Both the position numbers and the translations under genes were made by a program. This document shows, piece after piece, positions 18,204 to 28,847 of a stretch of DNA of 64,000 nucleotides. Position 1 is the first letter of the stretch. Each line of letters begins with the position of its first letter. This DNA comes from Streptomyces sp. WAC08241 (GTDB lineage: Bacteria > Actinomycetota > Actinomycetes > Streptomycetales > Streptomycetaceae): contig CP042279.1 in NCBI GenBank assembly GCA_007858575.1, positions 1 through 64,000 on the forward strand, read 5' to 3'. The notes under the pieces are model-generated. The model had not been told where the DNA came from. It was given only the letters and a program-made list of their open reading frames with translations, and made no database searches.

Positions 18204-19527
18204 CTAGGCTGTCCCGGCGGTCTCCTCGCGGGCTCTTCTCGGCTGCCTCCTGCTGCGCCCTGCGCCGCAGCGAGTCCGGGTCGGTCGAGGAGTCGTACCG
18301 CAGGAGCTTCGGCAGCGTCAGGCAGAGCAGGCCCACTGAGGCCACACAGGCCACGCCGCCCGTCCAGATCGCCGTCCGGGTGCCGGTCCAGCCTGCCGCC
18401 ACGCCCGCCCGCACCTGGCCGAGCTGCGGGCCGACGCTGTAGGAGAGCACCTCGATGCCGGCGAGCCGGCCGCGCAGCTCCTCCGGGATCGTCTGGTTCC
18501 AGATGGTGGAGCGGCCCAGGCCGCTCAGCATGTCGCCGGCGCCCGCGAAGGCCAGGCAGAGCAGCACCAGCCAGACGTTCCCGAACCAGCCGGCCGCCGC
18601 GATCGCCAGGCCCCAGGCCGTCGCGCCCCCGGCCACGAGCAGACCGTGCCGCCGCACCTTCGAGGTCCAGCCGCTGGTCAGGCCGAGCACCAGCGAGCCG
18701 ACCGAGCCCGCCGCGTACATCAGGCCGAGCGACCAGTCCGCGTCCAGCTCGTCCGCGAGGAACGGGAAGATCGTGTTCGGGAAGGCGAAGAACATCGCCG
18801 CCAGGTCGATCGCGTACGTGCCCAGCAGCACCGGCCGCGACTAGGCGTACCGGGCGCCCTCCGCGATGCCCCGCAGCGAGGGCTTCTCCGCGTCGTGCGC
18901 GGGCGGCGCGGGGAGAGGCGCCGGCACATCAGGACCGAGACCGCGAAGCCGCAGACCGTCACTGCGTACGCGGGCGCGTGCCCCGCGAGCGCCACGACCA
19001 GGCCCGCGATCGAGGGGCCCGCGATGGCGCCCATCTGCCAGCGCAGCGAGTTCAGCGCGGCCGCCGCCGTCTGGTGCTCGTGCGGCACGATCCGGGCGAA
19101 GAGCGAGTCGAGCGCGGGCTGCTGGAGCCCCGCGAGCGCGGGAGACGCCGGCCGCGACCACGTACAGCGGCCAGAGCATCGGCTCCGGCAGCAGCGCGTT
19201 GACCAGCAGGACCGCGGCGAGCGTGCCGAGGCCCGCCTCGGTCCACAGGATCACCCGCCGCCGGTCGACCGCGTCGGCGAGCGCCCCGCCGTACAGGCCG
19301 AACACCACCAGCGGCACCAGCTCGACCGCGCCCATCGCCCCGACCGCGAGCGGCGAGTTCGTCAGCTCCTTGATCTGGAGCGGCAGGGCGATCATCGCCA
19401 TCGCGCTGCTGAAGAACGTCACGAGCCCCCGCACCCACAGGAGCCGGAAGTCACGGGAGGCGCGCCAGGGCGCCAGATCGGGCAGGAGGGCGGAGAGCTT
19501 CGAGAGCGCGGGGGACACGAGGGTCAT
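18204..19527 (-). CDS. MFS exporter, EntS-like (MFS_3)
   Basis: Membrane exporter of about 440 residues with around 12 helices. Start MTLVSPALSKLSALLPDLAP, then WRASRDFRLLWVRGLVTFFS, LVVFGLYGGALADAVDRRRV (cytoplasmic-loop motif), LNSLRWQMGAIAGPSIAGLV, LLGTYAIDLAAMFFAFPNTI, TIWNQTIPEELRGRLAGIEV and PQLGQVRAGVAAGWTGTRTA. The family includes enterobactin exporter EntS, but specificity here is unknown; iron-locus proximity makes a siderophore or heme-related role possible only by inference. A TAG at 18841-18843 interrupts RYA-SRPVLL; TGG would restore tryptophan and the site is a CTAG, so I treat it as a base-call error. Further indels lie near 19145, 18905 and 18235; the stop is taken as TAG 18204-18206. 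Confidence 0.82.
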
Positions 19528-19589
19528 GTTCCGTCCGAAAGGTGCAGAAGGCAACCTGATTATCGGTGAGCACCACCGGAGACTCCGGA

Positions 19590-19833
19590 CGGACCCTCGC
19601 CGGCGCTTCGGTGAGAGGCCGGATGCGGGTCCTGCGGGTGCTTCGGTGGCGGCCTGGGTGCGGGTCCTGCGGGTGCTTCGGTGACGGCCTGGGTGCGGGT
19701 CCTGCGGGTGCTTCGGTGACGGTCTGGCTCGGGTCCTGCGGGTGCTTCGGTGACGGACCGTGCGCAGGTCCTGCCGGCGCTTCGTCGACCGGTCGGGCGC
19801 GGGCCCTACCAGCGCTTCGGCGGCGGGGCCGTC
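19590..19833. repeat. 35-bp minisatellite, about 7 copies
   Basis: Units near GCGGGTCCTGCGGGTGCTTC plus GGTGACGGCCTGGGT follow each other at 35-bp spacing. The outer copies are more diverged, and the last overlaps the 3' end and stop codon of the gene at 19806-20406 (CGCTGGTAG on its strand). It fills the space between that gene and the start of the MFS gene. No spacer sequences, so not a CRISPR. Confidence 0.8.
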
Positions 19834-20406
19834 AGGCGGTCCGCGAGGGTCGAGAGCCGGTCCCGGAAGCGCCGGTTCCCGCGCGGCGACGGCAGGCTGT
19901 TCTCCCCGGCCGCCGCGCTCACCAGGTGCTGGACCGTGTCCAGGTCCACCCCCGCCCCTCCGTCACCGCGAGCGCCTCGTGCGCGAGCCCCCGCACCTCC
20001 GGGTCGTCCCCGCCGAGCGCGAGGACTGTCGCCCCCGCCCGCCGGGCGTCGTGCACCCGTTGGAGCAGCCCCGCCTCCGGCCGCTCCGGCGCCACCACCA
20101 ACAGGGTCGCCCCCGCCCCGCCGCCTCGAGCCTGCCCAGGCCCACCGCCAGGTGCGCTGGATCGCCCGGCCGCACCCGGTGCCGCACCAGCGTCGGCGCC
20201 AGCTCCGGCAGCCCCGACCAGGTGGACTCGTCGACCAGGTGCGCCGCCAGGTGCCAGGGCTCGTACTCCTCCGTGCCCACCAGGAGCAGCTCGCCCCCGT
20301 GCGGGACCACTGAGCCCCGCAGCGCCCCCGCGAACTGGCGGGCCGCCCCCGGCCACTCCGTCCCGGCGAGCACTTCCCGCAGCAACGCGACCCGTACGGC
20401 ATCCAT
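19806..20406 (-). CDS. conserved hypothetical protein
   Basis: About 200 residues, no named family recognised. The pieces in order are MDAVRVALLREVLAGTEWPG, RGSVVPHGGELLLVGTEEYE, PWHLAAHLVDESTWSGLPEL, VRPGDPAHLAVGLGRLEA, then in another frame ATLLVVAPERPEAGLLQRVH and GATVLALGGDDPEVRGLAHE, and finally ENSLPSPRGNRRFRDRLSTL ending APPPKRW. The alternating hydrophobic strands (TLLVVA, TVLALGG) suggest a Rossmann-like or SIS-like alpha/beta fold, inferred only. Indels lie near 20120 and 19965. Divergent from npdG. The stop codon is embedded in the 35-bp repeat. Confidence 0.65.
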
Positions 20407-20512
20407 GCGGACGCATCATGGACGACGCCGGGCCTGCGCGCGGCCGAATGCGAGTGGATCACTCGTACGGGGAGGGCCCCCGGCGGTCCGACCGGTCGGT
20501 AATGTCGGGGTC

Positions 20513-21235
20513 ATGACTTCCTCCAGCGCACCCCAGGACCCCGCCGCCCCCGCGGCCAAGGCCCCCAAGGACCCGTGGGACCTCCCGGACGTCTCCGGGC
20601 TCGTCGTCGGCGTCCTCGGCGGCACTGGCGAGCAGGGCCGGGGCCTCGCCTACCGGTTCGCCCGGGCCGGACAGAAGGTGATCATCGGCTCCCGCGCCGC
20701 CGACTGCGCTCGGGACGCGGCCGCGGAGCTCGGCCACGGCGTCGAGGGCGCCGACAACGCCGAGACCGCCCGCCGCAGCGACGTCGTGATCGTCGCCGTG
20801 CCGTGGGACGGCCACGCCAAGACGCTGGAGTCGCTGCGCGAGGAGCTGGCCGGCAAGCTCGTCGTGGACTGCGTCAACCCGCTCGGCTTCGACAAGAAGG
20901 GCGCCTACGCCCTCAAGCCCGAGGAGGGCTCCGCCGCCGAGCAGGCCGCCGCGCTCCTCCCGGACTCCCGGGTCACTGCCGCCTTCCACCACCTCTCCGC
21001 CGTCCTCCTCCAGGACGCCTCCCTGGACGAGATCGACACCGACGTGATGGTCCTCGGCGAGGAGCGCGCCGACGTGGAGGTCGTCCAGGCCCTCGTCGGC
21101 CGCATCGCCGGCATGCGCGGCGTCTTCGCCGGCCGGCTGCGCAACGCCCACCAGGTCGAGTCGCTCGTCGCCAACCCGATCTCGGTCAACTGCCGCTACA
21201 AGGCCCACGCGGGCCTCCGGGTCACCGACATCTGA
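20513..21235 (+). CDS. npdG: NADPH-dependent F420 reductase
   Basis: F420H2:NADP+ oxidoreductase of 240 residues, cytoplasmic, which exchanges hydride between NADPH and cofactor F420. Unusually for this window the whole frame is intact. The NADP-binding motif is VVGVLGGTGEQGRGLAYRFA, followed by IIGSRAADCARDAAAELG, VVIVAVPWDGHAKTLESLRE, LVVDCVNPLGFDKKGAYAL, VTAAFHHLSAVLLQDASLDE and the ending NPISVNCRYKAHAGLRVTDI. The family is widespread in actinobacteria. The ATG at 20513 is 12 residues before the alpha/beta core's Pro/Ala leader; no clear alternative start. Confidence 0.92.
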   Translation: MTSSSAPQDPAAPAAKAPKDPWDLPDVSGLVVGVLGGTGEQGRGLAYRFARAGQKVIIGSRAADCARDAAAELGHGVEGADNAETARRSDVVIVAVPWDGHAKTLESLREELAGKLVVDCVNPLGFDKKGAYALKPEEGSAAEQAAALLPDSRVTAAFHHLSAVLLQDASLDEIDTDVMVLGEERADVEVVQALVGRIAGMRGVFAGRLRNAHQVESLVANPISVNCRYKAHAGLRVTDI

Positions 21236-21339
21236 GGACGCCCGGGCCGGGGAGGCGAGCCGGAGAACGGGCGCTTCCGGGCATGGGGGACACTGGACGG
21301 GCACCGAGACCCATCCGCACCGGACAGGAGCCGACCCCC

Positions 21340-21525
21340 ATGCCCCGCCTCGCCCTCTACGCCCTCGTGGTCTGCGCCCTGGCTGCCGCCGCGGCCGTCG
21401 TCTCCTTCGTCCAGGGCAGCTTCCTCGGCATCGTCTGGGTCCTCCTGGCCGGCCTCTCCTCCAACATGGCCTGGTACTACCTCCGCCGCGCCAAGGCCGA
21501 GAAGGCCGCCGCCGCCCAGGTCTGA
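21340..21525 (+). CDS. small two-helix membrane protein
   Basis: 61 residues, frame intact. Two hydrophobic segments, LYALVVCALAAAAAVVSFVQ and LGIVWVLLAGLSSNMAWYYL, then a charged tail RRAKAEKAAAAQV. No family recognised; small membrane proteins of this kind are common in Streptomyces. An RBS-like ACAGGAG is 8 bp before the ATG. The stop codon lies in a 15-bp tandem duplication. Confidence 0.75.
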   Translation: MPRLALYALVVCALAAAAAVVSFVQGSFLGIVWVLLAGLSSNMAWYYLRRAKAEKAAAAQV

Positions 21526-21550
21526 GCCGCCCAGGTCTGAGCCGCCCGGG
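21511..21550. repeat. 15-bp tandem duplication copying a stop codon
   Basis: GCCGCCCAGGTCTGA occurs twice (21511-21525, 21526-21540) with a third partial copy. The first copy contains the TGA of the small membrane protein, the second repeats it. Confidence 0.8.
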
Positions 21551-21556
21551 CGGGGC

Positions 21557-22352
21557 TCAGACCCCGCAGAACTCCGGGGGTCCCCTCCCAGAACCGGAAG
21601 AGCTCCGAGCCGCAGTACCGGCTCTGCTCCGGCACGCCCAGGGCCCGCATGAGCGCGTCGATCGCGTCGAAGAAGGCGCCGTTGACCGCCGGGACGAACA
21701 GCAGCGCGATCACGACGAAGAAGCCGTACGGCGCGTACGGCTCGATCCGCCGCTTCACCCCGTACGACAGCCAGGGCTCCACCACCCCGTACCCGTCGAG
21801 CCCCGGGACCGGCAGCATGTTCAGGAGCGCCGCCGTCACCTGGAGGAACGCCAGGAACGCGAGCGCGTACCGGAAGGCCGGCGGCACACCGTCCAGCGCG
21901 TCCAGCCAGAACGGGGCCGTGCACACGAGCGCGAAGAGGACGTTCGTCAGCGGGCCCGCCGCCGAGACCAGGTTGTGCTTCCAGCGGCCCTCGATCCGCC
22001 CCCCGCTCGATGAAGACCGCGCCGCCCGGCAGACCGATCCCGCCCATGATCACGAAGAGCACCGGGAGCACGATGCTCAGCGCCGCGTGCGTGTACTTCA
22101 GCGGGTTCAGGGTCAGATAGCCCTTCGCGCTCACCGTGACGTCCCCGCCGTGCAGGGCCGTCCGGGCGTGCGCGTACTCGTGCAGGCAGAGCGACACCAC
22201 CCACGCCGAGGTCACGAAGAGGAAGACCGCGAGACCGGGCAGGGCGGCGAAGTCCGTCCACACCGCCCAGCCGGTGACGGCCATGACGGCGAGGATCGCC
22301 AGGAAGACGGACTGATCCGCCGCTCGCGGCTCCGGGCGGTGGCCGTGGTCAT
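21557..22352 (-). CDS. site-2 protease family zinc metalloprotease (M50)
   Basis: Polytopic intramembrane protease or relative, about 265 residues. The zinc motif HEYAH is in VVSLCLHEYAHARTALHGGD, and the second motif NMLPVPGLDGYG supplies the third ligand aspartate. The start is MTTATARSRERRIS at 22352, read into VMAVTGWAVWTDFAALPGLA across an indel near 22310. Other breaks lie near 22005 and 21580; the likely C-terminus is FRFWEGTPEFCGV. The substrate is unknown; many actinobacterial members of this short group have no assigned role. Divergent from the AfsR-like regulator, whose GTG is 93 bp away. Confidence 0.85.
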
Positions 22353-22445
22353 CACGGAGGCTCCCAGGGGACGGGAAGGCTGGTGTGCGGGGAACGTACC
22401 GGGACCGGGTCCGGTTCCGGGCCGGGGCTCACGGAGAATGGGGCC

Positions 22446-25400
22446 GTGCGCTATTCCGTCCTCGGTCCCACCCTCGTCCACGCGTCCGACGGCACCGACG
22501 TGGCCGTCGGCGGCCCCCGGGTGCGGGCGCTGCTCACCGTCTCTCGCCCTGCGGGCCGGCCGGCCCGTGCCCGTACGGGAGCTGGTGGACGAGGTCTGGT
22601 ACGGCGACGAGCCGCCTGCCGACGCGGTCGCTGCGCTCCAGGCCCTGGTCGGGCGGCTGCGCAGGGCCCTGGGCCGGGACCGGGTGGCCTCCACCGAGGG
22701 CGGCTACCGGCTCGACGCCCGCCCCGAGGACGTGGACGCCTGCCGCTTCGAGCGGCTCGCTGCCGACGGGGCCGCCGCCCTGACTGCCGGGGACGCCGGG
22801 CGGGCCGCCGCCCTGCTCGACGAAGCCCTCGGGCTCTGGCGCGGCCCCGCCCTCGCCGACCTTGCCGGACTGGGCCGCCGAGGCCGCCTGCTGGGAGGCC
22901 TGCCGCCTCGACGCCCGCCGCGCCCGGCTCGACGCCGCCCTGGCTCCTCGGCGACGCGCCCGCCGCCCTCCCCGAGCTGACTGCCCTCTGCGCGGCCCAC
23001 CCGCTGGACGAGCCCCTCCAGGCTCCTGCGCATCCGCGCCCTGCGCGACACGGGCCGGACGGCCGAGGCGCTCGCCGCGTACGAGGAGGTCCGCCGCGCC
23101 CTGGCCGACTGTCTCGGCGCGGACCCGTCCCCGGCCCTGCGCGCCCTCCACGCCGCACTGCTCGCCGGGGAGACGGCGCCGGCGCAGCCCACGCCCGCTC
23201 CCGCCCCCGTCCGGGGGAACCTGAGCGCGCGGCTCACCAGCTTCGTCGGCCGCGACGAGGAGATCGCCGCGCTCCGGGAGGACCTGCGGGCGGCCCGGCT
23301 CGTCACCCTGCTCGGGCTCGGCGGCGCCGGGAAGACCCGTCTCTCGCAGGAGGCTGCCGAGCGCGGCGCCGAGGCCTGGCCGGACGGCGCCTGGTCGCCG
23401 AACTCGCCCCCGTCACCTCCCCGGAGGCCGTGCCTGAGGCCGTCCTCGCGGCCGTCGGCGCCCGCGAGACCGTCCTGCGCGGCGCGGGGCCGAGGAGCTG
23501 CGGGCCGGGAACGACCCCTCGCCCGGCTCGTCGAGCACTGCGCCGGACGCCGGATGCTCCTCCTCCCGGACAACTGCGAGCACGTGGTCGGCGCCGCCGC
23601 CGAGCTGGCTGAGGCCCTCCCGGCCCGCTGTCCGGGGCTGCGGATCCTGGCGACGAGTCGGGAGCCGTTGGGGGTGCCGGGGAGGTGGTGCGGCCGTTGG
23701 GTCCGTTGCCGGTGGGGATGGCGTTGCGGTTGCTGGGGGAGCGGGGGCGGCGGCGCGGCCGGGGTTCGTGGTGGGGGAGGACCGGGAGGCGGCGGAGGAG
23801 GTGTGTCGTCGGCTGGACGGGTTGCCGTTGGCGATCGAGTTGGCGGCGGCGCGGTTGCGGATGTTGTCGGTGCGGCAGATCGCGGAGCGTCTTGACGATC
23901 GTTTCCGGTTGTTGACGGCGGGGGCGCGGACGGTGTTGCCGCGTCAGCAGACGTTGCGGGCGGTGGTGGACTGGTCGTGGGATCTGCTGGAGGGTGCGGA
24001 GCGGGTGGTGTTGCGGCGGCTTGCGGTGTTCACGGGCGGGTGTGATCTGGCGGCGGCCGAGGCGGTGTGCGGGGGTGCGGAGGCCGGGGACGTGCTGGAT
24101 GTCCTCGGGGCGTTGGTGGACAAGTCGCTGGTGGTGGCGTCGCCGGGTGGGGCGGGGATGCGTTACCGGCTGCTTGAGACGGTGGCGGAGTACGCGCGGG
24201 AGCGGTTGGTGGAGGCGGGGAGCGGGCGGGGTGGAGCGGCGGCATCTGACGTACTACCGGGAGCTGGCCCGGTGTACGGATCCGGAGCTGCGCGGGCTGG
24301 GGCAGGTCGCCGCCATCGCCCGCTTCGAGACCGAGTACGGCAACCTCCGCACTGCCCTGCGCCGGGCCGTCGACGCCTGCGACGAGGACGAGGCCCTCGT
24401 CCTCGTCCACTCCCTGCTCTGGTACTGGCAGATGCGCGACCTGCGCACCGACGCCCTGCACTGGGCTCCGGGCCGCCGCGGCCCTCGGCCCCGACCCGTT
24501 CGCGCCGCCCGCCGCCCCTGTCGTCCCCCCTGCACGAGCTGTGCACGGCCGCCCCGCCGCCGCTCTCCGAGGAACAGCGCTGGGAGGCCCGGCGCGGGGT
24601 GCGGCTGGTCGAACTGATCAACATGAGCCACGACACGGGCCGCTGGACCACCCCCGAGGGCGTGCGGCGGCTGCGCGAGATGACCGCCGCCCACGACCCC
24701 GGCCTGCCCCAGTCCTGCCGGCTTCCCGGCGCCTTCGCCTTCTTCGCGCTCCTCCTCATCGGGGAGGCCGACCGGCTCGTCGACGTGCTCGACGTCACTG
24801 TCGACGCCTGCCGCCGGTACGGCTACGACTGGGACCTCGCCAACGTCCTCCAACTGCGCGCCAACCTGCTCGCCAACCGGGGCGACTGGGCGGCCCAGGC
24901 GATCGACGACGCCGACGAGAGCCTGGAGGTCTTCGTCCGGTTCGGCGACGCCTGGGGCGCGGCCGAGGCGCTCTCCTCCCGCGCGGAGGCCAGGGAGCGG
25001 CTGCTCCTGTTCGAGGAGGCCGCCGAGGACTTCACCGCCGCCATCGGCCACGCCGAACGGATCGGCGCCCAGGCGCAGGTGCTGCTCCTGCGGGCCCGGT
25101 ACGCCGGCACGCTCGTCGAGGCCGGGCGGCCCGACGAGGGCGAGGCGATCCTGCGCGAGATCCTGGCCGACGACCACGGCCTGGGCCACGAACCCCGCGC
25201 GGGCGCCCGCATGTTCTCGGGGTGGCGCTCGGCCGCGCGGGACGCACCGACGAGGCCCGCGAGCACCTCCACGCGCTCCTCGGGGAGTTCGACTCGGACA
25301 CCCTCGCCCTCTTCCAGGGCTTCACCCTCGGCGTCCTCGGCTGGCTGGACGTCCTGGACGGGCGGTACGCCTCGGCGCTCGCCCTCGCGACGGAGGCGTA

Positions 25401-25735
25401 CGAGAGCTCCCTGGGCCCGCTGTCCATGATGATCGGCCCGCAGATGCCGGCCATGCACCTGATCGTCGCCGCCTGGGCCCTGGCCGGACTCGGCGGACCG
25501 GAGGCGCGGACCGGCGCGGTGCTGCTCGGGGCCAGGGACGGCCTGCTCCCGCCGGGGCACCTGCCGCCGCCGACCGAGCGGGAGCAGTGGGAGCGGGCCA
25601 CCGAACTCGGCCGTTCCGTACTCGGCGACGCGGAGTTCGAGGCGGTGTGCCGAGGGCGGCGGCCTCTCCTTCGAAGAGGCCGCCGCCCTGCTCGGTCGCG
25701 CCGCCGACGCGATCAGAGAGCGCGCCGAGTCCTGA
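22446..25735 (+). CDS. AfsR/SARP-family transcriptional regulator (BTAD + NB-ARC)
   Basis: Large regulator of about 1,095 residues. The GTG at 22446 begins VRYSVLGPTLVHASDGTD. An OmpR-like winged helix (RPVPVRELVDEVWYGDEPPA, LVGRLRRALGRDRVASTEGG) is followed by a BTAD segment (DACRFERLAADGAAALTAGD), then NB-ARC with P-loop LLGLGGAGKTRLSQEAAERG and LPLAIELAAARLRMLSVRQI. The long helical C-terminus may be TPR-like (AQAIDDADESLEVFVRFGD, LALATEAYESSLGPLSMM) and ends AIRERAES. From about 23640 to 24260 the codons shift from C-ending to G-ending (TTG, GTG, CGG), unlike the flanks, suggesting a recombined block. Several indels lie between 22540 and 24500. Such regulators often control secondary metabolism; the target here is unknown. 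Confidence 0.88.
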
Positions 25736-25752
25736 CCCCCGGGGACCCCGGC

Positions 25753-26617
25753 TCAGGTCTTCTTGCGGAACTTGGCGACCGCGATCGGCGCCGTGACGAC
25801 CGTGATCAGCACCGACCAGCCGAGGGTCATCCACACCGAGTGGGCGAGCGGACCGCCGTTGACGAGGCTCCGCGCGGCGTCGGCGAGGTTGGAGAGCGGG
25901 TTGTAGTCGGTGAAGGTCTCCAGCCAGCCCGGCATCGAGGTCGGCGGGGCGAAGATCGACGAACCGAACTGGAGCGGCATCAGGACCAGCATCGCGACCC
26001 CTGGACCGCCTGCGTCGTCTTCATGGTGAGGCCGAGCAGGATGAAGATCCACATCAGCGAGGCGCCGAAGACCATCGACAGGCCGATCGCGGCGAAGAGT
26101 TCGAGCACCGAGGTCTTGACCTCCATGCCGAGCAGGAAGCCCATGCCGAGCAGGATCGCGGTGGCGATCAGCATCCGGCCGACCTCGACGACGATCTTGG
26201 CGATCAGGACGGAGGACCGGGCGATCGGCATCGTCCGGAACCGGTCCATGACCCCCTTCTTGAAGTCCTCGTTCACGCCGGACCCGACGGCCATGGCGAT
26301 GTTCATGCCCATCATCGCCATCAGGCCGGGCGTCACGTAGTTCACGTACGCGTCGTTGTTGCTCTTGCCGGCGATCGCGCCGCCGAAGACGTACACGAAC
26401 AGCAGGATGAAGATGATCGGCATCAGGACCGCGTCGAACATCGACTCCGGGTCCTGCTTGATCTGGAGGGCGTTGCGCCGGGCGAGCGCGCCGATGTGGC
26501 GCAGGTTGGCCTGCAGGCCGATCCGGCCCTCGCCGGCTGGCGTCCGCGCCGGGCCCGTGCCCTTGTCCGGGCTGCCGGCGGGAGTCGTGGAGAGCGGTGT
26601 GGTCGTGGTGGCGGTGC

Positions 26618-26621
<4 letters not shown>
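25753..26621 (-). CDS. ABC-2 exporter permease (DrrB-type)
   Basis: Membrane subunit of a daunorubicin-resistance-type ABC exporter, about 288 residues. Seen: RRNALQIKQDPESMFDAVLM, PIIFILLFVYVFGGAIAGKS, VTPGLMAMMGMNIAMAVGSG, NEDFKKGVMDRFRTMPIARS (typical of DrrB), and after an indel near 26000 PLQFGSSIFAPPTSMPGWLE, DYNPLSNLADAARSLVNGG and the end VVTAPIAVAKFRKKT. Its ATG overlaps the stop of the ATPase gene (ATGA), so the two are coupled. The substrate cannot be predicted. Confidence 0.92.
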
Positions 26622-27607
<986 letters not shown>

Positions 27608-27730
27608 GTCCACCATGGAACACGGCCCCACCGACAGCGCCCCGATAGACGGCCGACAGCCCGCCGATGGGGGATGTCGGCGGGCTGTCGGAGGTGCCGC
27701 GGTGGTTTCTCGGGGGTCTCCCCCGGATCC

Positions 27731-28601
27731 CTAGTGGAAGGTGTGCTCTCGGCGGGGAACGCCCCGCCGGAGACGTCCTCGGCGAAGGTGCGCGCGGCGT
27801 CGCCGAGCGTCTCGCGGAGGTTGGCGTACTGCTTGGTGAAGCGCGGCACCTTGCCGCCGGTCAGACCGGCCATGTCGGTCCAGACGAGGACCTGCGCGTC
27901 GGTTCCGGCGCCCGCGCCGATGCCGATGGTCGGGATGTGCAGCGAGCGGGTGACCTCGGCGGCCAGCTCGGCCGGCACGAGCTCCAGGACGACCGCGAAC
28001 GCGCCCGCGTCCTGCGCGGCCTTGGCGTCGCGGAGCAGCCGGTGGGCGGCCTCGTCGGAGCGGCCCTGCACCCGGCAGCCCATGGTGTTGACGGACTGCG
28101 GGGTCAGGCCCAGGTGGGACATGACGGGGATGCCGGCCTGGACGAGCAGCTCGGTCTGCGGCAGCGAGCGCTCGCCGCCCTCCAGCTTGATCGCGCCGAC
28201 GCCGGCGTCCTTGACGAGCCGGGTGGCGTTGCGCAGGGCCTGGACGGGCCCCTCCCGGTACGAGCCGAAGGGGAGGTCGCCGACGACGAGGGCCTGCCGG
28301 GTGCCGCGCACGACGGCGGCGGAGAGGAGGGTCATCTCGTCCATCGTGACGGGCACGGTGGTGTCGTAGCCGAGGTGACAGTTGCCCATCGAGTCGCCGA
28401 CGAGGATGACTGGGATGCCGGCCTCGTCGAAGACGGAGGCGGTCATCGCGTCGTAGGCGGTGAGCATGGGCCACTTCTCGCCGCGGGTCTTGGCGGCGGC
28501 GATGTCGTGGACGGTGATGCGGCGGGTGCCCGTCCCCCCGCACAGCGACTTGTTGGTGTCGCCGGTGGCGGCGGGCGGCTTCGGGCAGCCTGAAGCGTCA
28601 T
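27731..28601 (-). CDS. panB: 3-methyl-2-oxobutanoate hydroxymethyltransferase
   Basis: First enzyme of pantothenate synthesis: ketopantoate from 2-oxoisovalerate and methylene-tetrahydrofolate. Highly conserved segments: MLTAYDAMTASVFDEAGIPV, VGDSMGNCHLGYDTTVPVTM, VVGDLPFGSYREGPVQALRN, GVGAIKLEGGE, PVMSHLGLTPQSVNTMGC, LELVPAELAAEVTRSLHIPT and IGAGAGTDAQVLVWTDMAG, which include the Mg-binding aspartates and the catalytic glutamate. The start is ATG 28601 (MTLQAA) after AAGGAG; the N-terminal 45 residues are split by indels near 28580 and 28540. The C-terminus is EHTFH with stop TAG at 27731 after another indel. About 290 residues. Confidence 0.95.
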
Positions 28602-28799
28602 GGTGAACGGCTCCTTGTTGTCATCTCGAGGCGCCCTCACGGCGTCCCCGGACCACGTCCATGGTGGCACTTCGGCGGGCGGACGGGAAAGTGGGCCGAA
28701 GTGGCGCTGTTCACACCGCCGTCATGTGTGAAGTCCGGCGGGGCGTGAAGCGGCGCACCGTGAAGAGATGTCGGTGCAACGTAAAGACTCGTCCAGCTT

Positions 28800-28828
28800 T
28801 TTCGATACGAGACCGTTCCGTATCGAAA
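28800..28828. promoter_or_regulatory. 29-bp inverted-repeat operator before MFS gene
   Basis: TTTCGATACG - 9 bp - CGTATCGAAA, perfect 10-bp arms, ending 19 bp before the MFS ATG. Probable binding site of the TetR protein encoded just downstream of that MFS gene. Confidence 0.75.
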
Positions 28829-28847
28829 TGGTCGTACGCTGATCGGC

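Noticed and set aside
19590..19833. Regular 35-bp repeats considered as a CRISPR array
   Set aside because: Units are directly adjacent with no unique spacers and no cas genes nearby; it is a minisatellite.
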